64,000 nt of DNA from Paenibacillus silvisoli (GTDB lineage: Bacteria; Bacillota; Bacilli; Paenibacillales; Paenibacillaceae). The DNA lies in contig NZ_CP133017.1 in NCBI RefSeq assembly GCF_030866765.1, forward strand, positions 3,578,001-3,642,000, given 5' to 3'. The notes below the pieces were generated by a model. It saw nothing but the letters and a program-made list of their open reading frames with translations, was not told the DNA's origin and did no database searches. Positions within the stretch are counted from its first letter, which is position 1; the number at the start of each line of letters is the position of its first letter. The position numbers and the translations under genes were made by a program. Below, piece by piece: positions 18,296 to 25,157 of the stretch.

Positions 18296-18964
18296 TTATT
18301 CTGCTGCCGGCTGATGCTTCAATTGGGCCAGCGACGCTTCGATCTCCGCCGTTAGCGTCGGATCAAGATACTGCGGCGCGGACCGTTTTGCCGGCGCGTT
18401 AAAATGCTGCATGGCTTCCAGCTCCGCCTCGATCATCAGCACCTTTTCCTCCGCGCGGGCGAACCCTTTGACAATGCCGTCCGTCTGAAACGATACGACG
18501 CTTTTATTCAGCTCCTTTAGAGAGCTTGCCACATTCACCCGGGATTGGAGCAGCAGCCGGCGGTGATTGTATTCTTCCGATTGCACCAGCAGCTGAGCGA
18601 TGCGCTCCTCAAGCTGCTTTGTTTGTTCCTGGATCGTCGCGTACTGCTCGCGGTAAACGGCCAGCTTCTTCTCCTGCAGCAGCTTCTCCTGCAAAGCAAG
18701 CTTCGCGATCTGATCCTCGCCCTGGCCTACCGCAAGCCTCGCTTGGCGGTCCCGTTTCTCGACGGCCGACTCGGCATTGGCGATCAGCGCCGCTTGCCGC
18801 TTCTCAATAAACAGCTGGTGCGCCAGCGCCCGCTGCCCTTTCTCCAGTTCAACGCTGAATTCCCGCATATATTGATTCACCATATGTAGCGGCTTCTCGC
18901 ATTTATCGATCAGCTCGTTCGTTTCGGCAAGAAACACATCTTTAACGCGTTTGAGGATTCCCAT
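18296..18964 (-). CDS. PspA/IM30 family membrane-stress protein
   Basis: 222 residues beginning MGILKRVKDVFLAETNELID, the amphipathic N-terminal helix of PspA/IM30 (ESCRT-III superfamily), followed by a long coiled coil to about residue 190. These proteins form peripheral membrane scaffolds that stabilise a damaged membrane. The in-frame extension to 19048 lies inside the upstream gene; AAGGAG before ATG 18964 and the conserved N-terminus decide the start. The upstream membrane-protein gene ends one base before this ATG, so the pair is translationally linked. A 17-bp box identical to that before the neighbouring response regulator precedes the operon. Confidence 0.88.
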   Translation of the reverse strand: MGILKRVKDVFLAETNELIDKCEKPLHMVNQYMREFSVELEKGQRALAHQLFIEKRQAALIANAESAVEKRDRQARLAVGQGEDQIAKLALQEKLLQEKKLAVYREQYATIQEQTKQLEERIAQLLVQSEEYNHRRLLLQSRVNVASSLKELNKSVVSFQTDGIVKGFARAEEKVLMIEAELEAMQHFNAPAKRSAPQYLDPTLTAEIEASLAQLKHQPAAE

Positions 18965-18965
18965 C

Positions 18966-19457
18966 TTATTTCGACTCCTTCGCTTGATTTTGCTGCATTT
19001 CCCATTGGTCCAGGAAGTCCGATGCCGACGGAATGCCCGCAAGCGCATTCGGCCCGTCCACCGCTCTCGAACGTTTGCTTCGCTTGCTCACCCAGAACAA
19101 AAACAGTCCGGCGATTAGAATCGTTCCGCCTACGACTACGCCAGGACCAATACCATACTCATGGCCCCGCTCGATGCGGATGCGGCCTTCTTGGAGCAGC
19201 GGAATTTCCGCCGTAGGAGGTAATGCGGGTAGAGCTTCGCTGAAACCGCGCAGCGCCGGCACGGCCGCATCCGCGCCGCCTCTAATTTCAACCTTCATGT
19301 TGTCCGCAGGCCTGCCATGAAACTCCTGACTCACCTTCACAATACCCGGTACATCGCGGCCGTGCTCGCCAGCCACCATACTGAAGCCGGCGCCGACAGC
19401 GACGACGATGACCGTTACGAGCAGCGCTTTTTTCACCCAAGGTCTAATGCGTTTCAC
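18966..19457 (-). CDS. Bitopic or two-helix membrane protein encoded with PspA
   Basis: 163 residues with a GTG start after AAAGGAT. TM1 is ALLVTVIVVAVGAGFSMVAG (about 11-30) and TM2 is GPGVVVGGTILIAGLFLFWV (about 104-123), with an extracytoplasmic region of about 70 residues between them and a basic then polar C-terminal tail in the cytosol. I do not recognise the family. By position it is the likely membrane partner or anchor of PspA, comparable in role (not in visible sequence) to LiaI or PspB/C-type partners. Expression is probably controlled by the adjacent two-component system. Confidence 0.75.
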   Translation of the reverse strand: MKRIRPWVKKALLVTVIVVAVGAGFSMVAGEHGRDVPGIVKVSQEFHGRPADNMKVEIRGGADAAVPALRGFSEALPALPPTAEIPLLQEGRIRIERGHEYGIGPGVVVGGTILIAGLFLFWVSKRSKRSRAVDGPNALAGIPSASDFLDQWEMQQNQAKESK

Positions 19458-19503
19458 GCTTTAATCATCCTTTCATAGCTATGTTCTTGTCTCTACGTTT
19501 CCA

Positions 19504-19535
19504 ACTATATCGGGCAATGGTAAAAGTACGGTAAA
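19504..19535 (-). promoter_or_regulatory. OmpR-type box and -10 element upstream of the PspA operon
   Basis: GGTAAAAGTACGGTAAA at 19519-19535 (minus strand: two TTTACC half-sites about one helical turn apart) is followed 9 bp later by TATAGT (19509-19504). The box sits where a -35 element would be, as for class II activation. It is identical to the box at 21581-21597. Confidence 0.6.
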
Positions 19536-19551
19536 GAGCAAATAAATCGTG

Positions 19552-20862
19552 CTAAACGGGAAATTCGATCGAAAATGTACTGCCTTTGCCGGGCGCACTC
19601 TCGAGTACAACCGAAGCCCGATGGGCGATCGCAATCTGCTTCGCAATCGCGAGTCCCAGCCCCGCGCTGCCTTCTTCGCGGGAGCGATGCTTCTCGACCC
19701 GGTAGAACCGGTCGAAGATGCGCGGCTGATCGGCTTCGGCGATGCCGATGCCGCTGTCTCTGACAATGATCCGCCATTGCCTCGGATTCGGGTCAAGACC
19801 GACGTCCACCTTGCCTTCCTCAGGCGTGTACTTGATCGCATTATCCAGCAAAATATAGACCAGTTGCTTCAGCCGCTCCGGATCGCCTTTCACGGTCAGT
19901 GTATCCGGCAGCATCGTCCGCAGCTTAATCGCCTTTTTCTGAGCCACGCCTTCGAAGGCAAGCACCCATTGGCGGAGCTTCGGCACAATGTCGAACGCGG
20001 CCATCTCGAACTCGGCGGAGCCTGCGTCGGAGCGGGCAAGCAGGAGCAAATGCTGCACCATGCGGCTCATGCGGCCAATCTCTTCCTTCATATCCGAAAC
20101 GACTTCCTTCGAATACGGCGTAATGGTATCCCCGTTCTCCAGTTCAATGACATCGAGGGACGTGTTCATAATGCTCAGCGGCGTCCGCAGCTCATGCGAA
20201 GCATCCGCCAGAAACTGCTGCTGCTGCTTAAACGATTGCTGAATCGGAATCATCGCTTTTTTGGACATCGAGGAGCTGAGCTTGATGGCCGCAACAATGA
20301 AAACGATAAGAATAAGGACAAACACAAGGAGCAGATTGCGGAGGATATCCCAATAAAACGTAATATCCTTCGCTGCATAGATCGTAGCAGGCCCGGTCGT
20401 CGTCATGATCGGATGCGCGCCTACGAAGAGCAGCCGGTCATCCGTCCTGATGATCAGATCCCCATACAGCCGCTGCTGCTCGGGCTGCCAGCGCAAACGG
20501 AACGTATCCCCGTCCGGCCGCCACTTTTCGATCACCGCCATATTGCGCTCGCGAAGCTGCGGAATTGCGTCGCTCTGAGCAAGCACTTGCCCTTGATTAT
20601 CCAGCACATAGAAGAAGTACAAATCACCGCTTGTGCTATTCTCCAAATCCGGCACGACAACGCGGTCGTCCTCGGTTGCATAAAGGATCGAACTAAGTGA
20701 ATTACTTTGCTCCCGGTATGCCATGAAGATGAAGAAGATTGAAACGATGATCGAAAATAACGCCAGAAACAGAATGATGAGCCACGTGTAGGTAAACGTA
20801 AGCTTCTTCTGCGTGTATTGGAACAAGTCGCGCTTCTTCCCTTTTTTAAGCGTCCATTTCAA
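19552..20862 (-). CDS. Sensor histidine kinase of a two-component system
   Basis: 436 residues. TM1 is at about 26-50 and TM2 at about 178-200, enclosing an extracytoplasmic sensor domain of about 125 residues. The phospho-acceptor is FLADASHELRTPLS (H box). DNAIKYTPEEG (N box), DSGIGIAEADQPRIFDRFYRV (G1/F box) and GSAGLGLAIAKQIA (G2) form the ATP-binding domain. No clear HAMP domain is visible between TM2 and the H box. The start is a TTG at 20862 overlapping the regulator gene by 17 bases; a second TTG at about 20826 behind AAAGGGAAG is also possible. It partners the response regulator and probably responds to envelope stress, given the PspA operon next to it. Confidence 0.92.
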   Translation of the reverse strand: MKWTLKKGKKRDLFQYTQKKLTFTYTWLIILFLALFSIIVSIFFIFMAYREQSNSLSSILYATEDDRVVVPDLENSTSGDLYFFYVLDNQGQVLAQSDAIPQLRERNMAVIEKWRPDGDTFRLRWQPEQQRLYGDLIIRTDDRLLFVGAHPIMTTTGPATIYAAKDITFYWDILRNLLLVFVLILIVFIVAAIKLSSSMSKKAMIPIQQSFKQQQQFLADASHELRTPLSIMNTSLDVIELENGDTITPYSKEVVSDMKEEIGRMSRMVQHLLLLARSDAGSAEFEMAAFDIVPKLRQWVLAFEGVAQKKAIKLRTMLPDTLTVKGDPERLKQLVYILLDNAIKYTPEEGKVDVGLDPNPRQWRIIVRDSGIGIAEADQPRIFDRFYRVEKHRSREEGSAGLGLAIAKQIAIAHRASVVLESAPGKGSTFSIEFPV

Positions 20863-21526
20863 ACCGGTAGCCTACCCCCCTGATACTGTGAATGACCGTT
20901 TCTCCCCCGGAAGCGTCCAGCTTGTCCCGAAGCATCTTCACGGTCACATCGACGTTTTTGTAGGAGACATCGCTGCCGAGTCCCCAGATGCGATTGAGAA
21001 TCGCCTCCCTCGTCAGCACGTTGCCGGTGTTCTGCAGGAAAAAGTCGAGCAGCTGATACTCCCTCGGACTAAGCTGGATCTCCGCGCCGTCTCGCGACAG
21101 CTGATGCGAGGTACGATTGAGCGTGAAAGGCCCGAACGTTACGATATCCGACTGCCTTGGGGCAAAATTCCGCCGTGCCAGCACACGAAGACGAGCGAGC
21201 AGCTCGTCCATCTCGAAAGGCTTCGTCAGATAGTCGTCGGCACCAGCGTCGAGGCCGAAGATTTTATCCTGCAGCGAATCTTTAGCCGTCAAGAGGACGA
21301 TGGCTTGTCCATAATTGTCGCCCCGAAGCCGTTTACAGACGTCGACGCCGTCCATGAGCGGCATCATCCAGTCCAGGATCAGCACGTCATAAGCCGATCC
21401 GCGGGCATAATCGAGCGCATCCTCGCCGTTCTCCACCCAATCGACGTGATAGCCGCCCTTCTTCTCCAGCATGTATTTGACAAGCTTGCCGAGCTTCTTA
21501 TCATCTTCCGCCAGCAAAATATTCAC
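20846..21526 (-). CDS. OmpR/PhoB-family response regulator
   Basis: About 226 residues. The receiver domain has ILLAEDDKKLG (acidic pocket), DVLILDWMMPLMDG (phospho-accepting Asp), VLLTAKD (Thr switch) and DDYLTKPFEMDELLAR (Lys). The C-terminal winged helix has LSPREYQLLDFFLQN and VDVTVKMLRDKLD...IRGVGYRF. Starts at 21547 (ATG, no ribosome binding site) and 21526 (GTG behind GGTGAG) are both in frame. The promoter -10 at 21565-21570 would leave only about 10 leader bases before the ATG, so the GTG is favoured. It probably binds the 17-bp box in front of itself and of the PspA operon. Confidence 0.92.
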   Translation of the reverse strand: MNILLAEDDKKLGKLVKYMLEKKGGYHVDWVENGEDALDYARGSAYDVLILDWMMPLMDGVDVCKRLRGDNYGQAIVLLTAKDSLQDKIFGLDAGADDYLTKPFEMDELLARLRVLARRNFAPRQSDIVTFGPFTLNRTSHQLSRDGAEIQLSPREYQLLDFFLQNTGNVLTREAILNRIWGLGSDVSYKNVDVTVKMLRDKLDASGGETVIHSIRGVGYRFEMDA

Positions 21527-21564
21527 GTTTACGCTCACCGCCGCCATAGTCGAAATAATAGGTT

Positions 21565-21597
21565 AGTATACCAAATAAACGGTAAAAGTACGGTAAA
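21565..21597 (-). promoter_or_regulatory. Autoregulatory OmpR-type box and promoter of the two-component system
   Basis: GGTAAAAGTACGGTAAA at 21581-21597 is followed on the minus strand, 10 bp later, by TATACT (21570-21565). The geometry matches the PspA-operon promoter within one base. Confidence 0.6.
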
Positions 21598-21632
21598 AAA
21601 TAACCCCATCCGCTAGATTGGCGGATCGGGTT
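21594..21632 (-). terminator. Terminator after the decayed hydrolase gene
   Basis: AACCCGATCCGC and GCGGATGGGGTT form an imperfect stem with a TTTTTT run on the minus strand, directly after the old stop codon at 21634. It overlaps the start of the box at 21581-21597. Confidence 0.75.
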
Positions 21633-21633
21633 T

Positions 21634-22008
21634 CTACTCGTTCCATACGCTATGTAGGAATGTCATTATTTCCTCATTGGCGGCCTTTGGCTTCTCCAAG
21701 TTCACCGCGTGCCCGGCCAGTTGGATGACGCGAAACGAAGTCGAAGTCGATCTTCTCCGAATCGTACATCCCGAACTTCCCTTCCTCATCATTTAATATT
21801 TTCGGTGTTTGATCAATATCGATGACGGAGCTAATGTTCTCCTCCCCATACTGATGCAGATAAGAGAAGATGGTTGACGCCCCCATCGATTGCCCCACGA
21901 GAATGCAATTTTTCAGCAGCCTGAAACGAATACGATCGGTCGTCCAGTGCCTTGCACGGCATAGGCCAATTTCACATGATCATCGGTGGTGAAATAGTCA
22001 AAGTTCAC
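21634..22008 (-). pseudogene. Alpha/beta hydrolase, decayed by internal deletions
   Basis: Three pieces of one alpha/beta hydrolase appear in order on the minus strand but in different frames. The first is FDYFTTDDHVKLAYAVQGTG followed by RPIVFVSGC, starting at GTG 22008 behind GGGAGCG. The second carries the nucleophile elbow VGQSMGAS and YLHQYGEENISSVIDIDQTP. The third is the C-terminal LAGHAVNLEKPKAANEEIM, holding the catalytic His. Together they give about 125 residues, where the family has about 250-270. The strand, helix and Asp-bearing segments between pieces are missing, so no active enzyme can be made. Its ribosome binding site and terminator are still in place, which suggests recent decay. 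It directly follows the HD-domain gene. Confidence 0.8.
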
Positions 22009-22029
22009 TTAGACGCTCCCTTCAGCAAA

Positions 22030-22689
22030 TTACTCCTCCCATTTGGAATGTAGGACATGATGGCAGAAGTTGGGGCGCTTATAGCCCGGAAGCAGCAGCT
22101 CGCACACGTCGGCGTTAATCGTGCCGTATGTCGTTTCCGGCTTGTGTTTGAATCCTTCCATGAATGCATGAAGGATGTTGCGCTTGAACCCGTTGCGCGG
22201 AAATGCCTCGACGACCTGCTGCCGCGCTTCGGCCGAGATGAGCTCGAAGTTCTTCCCTACCACATCATAACCGACGCCGAAATTCATAAGCGCTGCTTCG
22301 GGTTCCTTATATTCGACGATTCCGATGGTCGTATGCAGGGCAACGGCATCCCATACAAGCCGTATGGATTCCTCCGGCACGCCGCGGCTTTTAAGAAAAT
22401 CGCGGGCGGCATTAGCTCCATCGACTTCAAAGCGTTTGTCCGGGCTCCGGAAAGCGGGCGTAAGTCCGATATCATGAAAAAGCGAGCTGATATATAGCAA
22501 TTCAGCATCGTATTTCATTTGATTCTGGCTGCCCCTCATAGCCGCAAACAAATATACCCGGTTCGAGTGGTTCCAGAGAAGGTCGTCGCCATGCTCACGC
22601 AATAATTCAGCAGCCTCAACGGCTAATTTGCTGTCGGGAATCTTAATATCAGCGATAAAATTCGTCAACGGAGCTTCCCCCTTCTTCAT
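22030..22689 (-). CDS. HD-domain phosphohydrolase-like protein
   Basis: 219 residues. The metal-binding HD signature is spread as HSNRVYLFA, SSLFHDIGLTPAF (HD pair) and DAVALHTTIG, the arrangement seen in cyanamide-hydratase-like HD proteins. GANAARDFLKSRGVPEESI lies between. The protein is cytosolic. Substrate unknown; cyanamide-type hydratase or a small-molecule phosphohydrolase are both possible. GGGGTT is a weak ribosome binding site before the ATG. The decayed hydrolase lies 21 bp downstream and would have been in the same operon. Confidence 0.82.
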   Translation of the reverse strand: MKKGEAPLTNFIADIKIPDSKLAVEAAELLREHGDDLLWNHSNRVYLFAAMRGSQNQMKYDAELLYISSLFHDIGLTPAFRSPDKRFEVDGANAARDFLKSRGVPEESIRLVWDAVALHTTIGIVEYKEPEAALMNFGVGYDVVGKNFELISAEARQQVVEAFPRNGFKRNILHAFMEGFKHKPETTYGTINADVCELLLPGYKRPNFCHHVLHSKWEE

Positions 22690-22875
22690 AATTTAACCCC
22701 ATTATAGAAATTGATCCAAGCGAGAGCAATACGCCCGATCGACCGCAAACGCATTGTTACCGGCATGTAACTGATTCGTTACCTTTCTGTCATTCCTTGC
22801 GAGGCTAGAGTAGTTACTATGAAGGTGTAAGTCAATCGTCCCTTGTCTCCACAAAACAGAAGAGGTGAATCGTTT

Positions 22876-23472
22876 ATGCAAAACAACAAAGCCTTGAAAA
22901 TAGTCAATAAACTTGCTTTGGCAGCACTGATCGCGGTCGGCTCCACGGCGGTTATCTCCCATTCGGATGTCCATGCCGCGGCAGCAGATACCGGCCTTAG
23001 CGCCCAGCAGGGCAGCACATATATCAAGAGCATCTACAAGCTGGCGAGCGAAGGTAAAATTCCCGGATTAAACGCCATCGCCGGCAAAACGCCGATCTCC
23101 GCCGTTCATTACAAATGGGGCGACCCGGAGGTTGGCGGCGACCTGAAAGGCAACCATTACGAAGTTTACAATTTCGGTATGGGACAAGGCGCATACGGCT
23201 TCGGTATCAACAAATCCGGCGTCATCTACGACTTACGCAACTTCGGGCAGTCCATCGATCAGACAAAAGGAGTCAAGTCGCTGACCTTCACGTCCGTCAT
23301 CAAGACACTTGGCATGCCCAAAGAAGTTCGCTTCACCGGCACGGACAAAATATATGTCTACCATCCTTCCAAAGCGTATGAATTGAAATTCGTCGGCCCA
23401 AGCAAGGTTGCCAAAGGCAACATCGCGCATATTGACCACATCAACGTCTATGCTGCCAAAGCGAACACCTAA
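22876..23472 (+). CDS. YjgB-like secreted protein (DUF4309)
   Basis: 198 residues. The signal peptide is ALAALIAVGSTAVISHSDVHA, with cleavage near AAADTG. The mature part has SIYKLASEGKIPG, KWGDPEV and YEVYNFGMGQGAYGFGI, characteristic of the DUF4309/YjgB family. In Bacillus subtilis YjgB is a secreted protein of unknown role. The start ATG 22876 follows AGAGGTGA; an upstream in-frame start at 22843 is less likely. A perfect 14-bp hairpin follows the stop. Upstream, GTTACC occurs twice 22 bp apart (22756 and 22778), a possible regulator site. Confidence 0.82.
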   Translation: MQNNKALKIVNKLALAALIAVGSTAVISHSDVHAAAADTGLSAQQGSTYIKSIYKLASEGKIPGLNAIAGKTPISAVHYKWGDPEVGGDLKGNHYEVYNFGMGQGAYGFGINKSGVIYDLRNFGQSIDQTKGVKSLTFTSVIKTLGMPKEVRFTGTDKIYVYHPSKAYELKFVGPSKVAKGNIAHIDHINVYAAKANT

Positions 23473-23490
23473 ACGTATTTCCCCATAAGC

Positions 23491-23527
23491 CGAACAGGCT
23501 GCCGATGCGTCGGCAGCCTGTTCGATG
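23491..23527 (+). terminator. Terminator of the YjgB-like gene
   Basis: GAACAGGCTGCCGA pairs perfectly with its complement across a TGCG loop. The following tract is only moderately T-rich (TGTTGTTATTG). Confidence 0.7.
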
Positions 23528-23552
23528 TGTTGTTATTGTAACCTGTTACGAC

Positions 23553-23822
23553 TCATACCAACGGCAGCTTTTTCTTCACCCAGTGAATTTGCTCGCAAAT
23601 CCGATTATAGTTCTCCATGCTGTCGTATATCGTGAAATTGCTGGCCGGGTAGTTTCTGGACGAATATTCGTAGAGTAAGATTGCGCCATGCTGCAGCTGC
23701 CATGCCGTATGGATGCGAGTCACCCTCTCCCCTTCGATCAGCACCTCATCGACAATGCTTCGGATGATTTGGTTGGAGAACATGCCAACTGCAACTTCGT
23801 CTTCCATAACGCTCCGACCCAC
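23553..23822 (-). CDS. Hypothetical protein, 89 aa
   Basis: GTG start at 23822 behind GGAGG at seven bases; the in-frame TTG at 23837 would overlap that ribosome binding site. The sequence begins MGRSVMEDEVAVGMFSNQII and ends CEQIHWVKKKLPLV. It is acidic-polar with predicted beta strands (AWQLQHGAILLYEYSSR), soluble, with no signal. No family recognised. It is divergent from the AraC gene at 23979 and shares about 150 bp of upstream DNA. Confidence 0.6.
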   Translation of the reverse strand: MGRSVMEDEVAVGMFSNQIIRSIVDEVLIEGERVTRIHTAWQLQHGAILLYEYSSRNYPASNFTIYDSMENYNRICEQIHWVKKKLPLV

Positions 23823-23978
23823 AACAATCGCCTCCAATTACTTTTCTTGGTGCATAGTCTGATCAATGGAACTAACCTTTTCGGAGATATCGTATCGCAA
23901 AAAAAGCCGATCACCAATGTCTGTTATCGTCATATTGACTAACCAAAACTGATATAATTCTGTATGGGAGGCGATTGC

Positions 23979-25037
23979 ATGAATGTCGAGGAATTGGATC
24001 GGTTGTTATTTGAGCTGACGGATCTGGAGATCAAGTTAAAGGATAAGGATCTCACGGATGACATGATAAGAAGCCGGATTCTGTCTCGCTCCGCGCCCTC
24101 TCAGCCGATGACCATTACCCACCCGCCCAATTACCACTACACATTAGAGGGTGATGTGCTTCGCTTGAACGTCACGGGAGATGTCTTCTCCATTTCCAGG
24201 CATACCCGATTCGTCAAAATGGTCAAGCACACCCATAATCTTTTTGAGATGAATTACGTTTACAGCGGCACCTTTTATCAAGAGATTCAGGGTGAACGGT
24301 TTGAATTAAAAGAAGGGGATTTAATTATCCTCAATAAGAATGTCGAGCATTCCATCGACAAGGTGGGCGAAAACGATATTCTCATTAACTTCCTCGCGAA
24401 GAATGAGTTTTTTGACAGTTCCTTCATTTACAAAATCGTCGGCGACAATATACTCGGTAAGACCATTGCCGGGATTATTACAAATGCTTCGAAAGAAAAA
24501 AATTTTCTATTATTCCATACGGCGAATAACGGGCAAATCAAACAAACGATCCAGAGCCTGTTATGCGAATCTTTCGGCAGTACAAACGCGAACCGAGAAA
24601 TCATGAAAGCTTATATGACGATCCTGTTCAGCAGACTTCTTGAAAGCGATCGGTACGAAATGTTTTTAAACAAAGGCGTCAGACGTTCGAATATCCCGGT
24701 CATCGACTTGTTAGCCTACATCAACAACAACTATCTAAACACGACATTGGAGCAAACCGCTAAGCACTTCGGGTATTCAGCGGAGCATTTAGGGCGGATC
24801 GTTAAAAACGTGACCGGAAGCACCTTCTCTTCGTTGGTCCAGGAGCAAAAATTCAAGCATGCGGCTCTGCAGCTGAAGCTGACGGAGCAAACCGTCGAGG
24901 AGATATCCAAAGAGATCGGATACAACAATCTGACCTTTTTCTATCGGAAGTTTCATTCCTTGTACGGCGTTACGCCAAAGGAATACCGCAGATTAGTCAA
25001 GCAAGACGAAGCTAATCCGCTATTGGGGCTAAGTTAA
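23979..25037 (+). CDS. AraC-family regulator with N-terminal cupin domain
   Basis: 352 residues. A short N-terminal extension precedes a cupin (HTHNLFEMNYVYSGTFYQEI, ELKEGDLIILNKNVEHSI, about 75-130). Two C-terminal helix-turn-helix motifs follow (LEQTAKHFGYSAEHLGRIVK and VEEISKEIGYNNLTFFYRKF), ending VTPKEYRRL. The cupin would sense a small carbohydrate or related effector, as in other Firmicute AraC activators. ATG 23979 is chosen over 23964 because GGGAGG lies seven bases before it. TATAAT at about 23950 is a plausible -10. No metabolic partner gene is adjacent, so the regulon is unknown. Confidence 0.88.
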   Translation: MNVEELDRLLFELTDLEIKLKDKDLTDDMIRSRILSRSAPSQPMTITHPPNYHYTLEGDVLRLNVTGDVFSISRHTRFVKMVKHTHNLFEMNYVYSGTFYQEIQGERFELKEGDLIILNKNVEHSIDKVGENDILINFLAKNEFFDSSFIYKIVGDNILGKTIAGIITNASKEKNFLLFHTANNGQIKQTIQSLLCESFGSTNANREIMKAYMTILFSRLLESDRYEMFLNKGVRRSNIPVIDLLAYINNNYLNTTLEQTAKHFGYSAEHLGRIVKNVTGSTFSSLVQEQKFKHAALQLKLTEQTVEEISKEIGYNNLTFFYRKFHSLYGVTPKEYRRLVKQDEANPLLGLS

Positions 25038-25053
25038 GACGTACATATATGCA

Positions 25054-25082
25054 CCGGCCGTTCGCATTCGGACGGCTTTTTT
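25054..25082 (+). terminator. Terminator of the AraC gene
   Basis: GCCGT and ACGGC form a short stem followed by TTTTTT. Confidence 0.65.
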
Positions 25083-25157
25083 GGTATATTTCTCCGTGAG
25101 GTTCGCAGATTAAGTCCGGCGACGAGCTGTCGCAGCTTCATGTAAAGGAGACGTACA

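Noticed and set aside
19549-20700. Long plus-strand ORF (383 aa) opposite the histidine kinase
   Set aside because: Its translation is rich in Arg, His and Gln and matches no fold; it is the antisense shadow of a clear kinase gene.
23838-23935. Short minus-strand ORF (about 31 codons) upstream of the 89-aa gene
   Set aside because: No ribosome binding site and it overlaps the divergent AraC promoter; probably chance.
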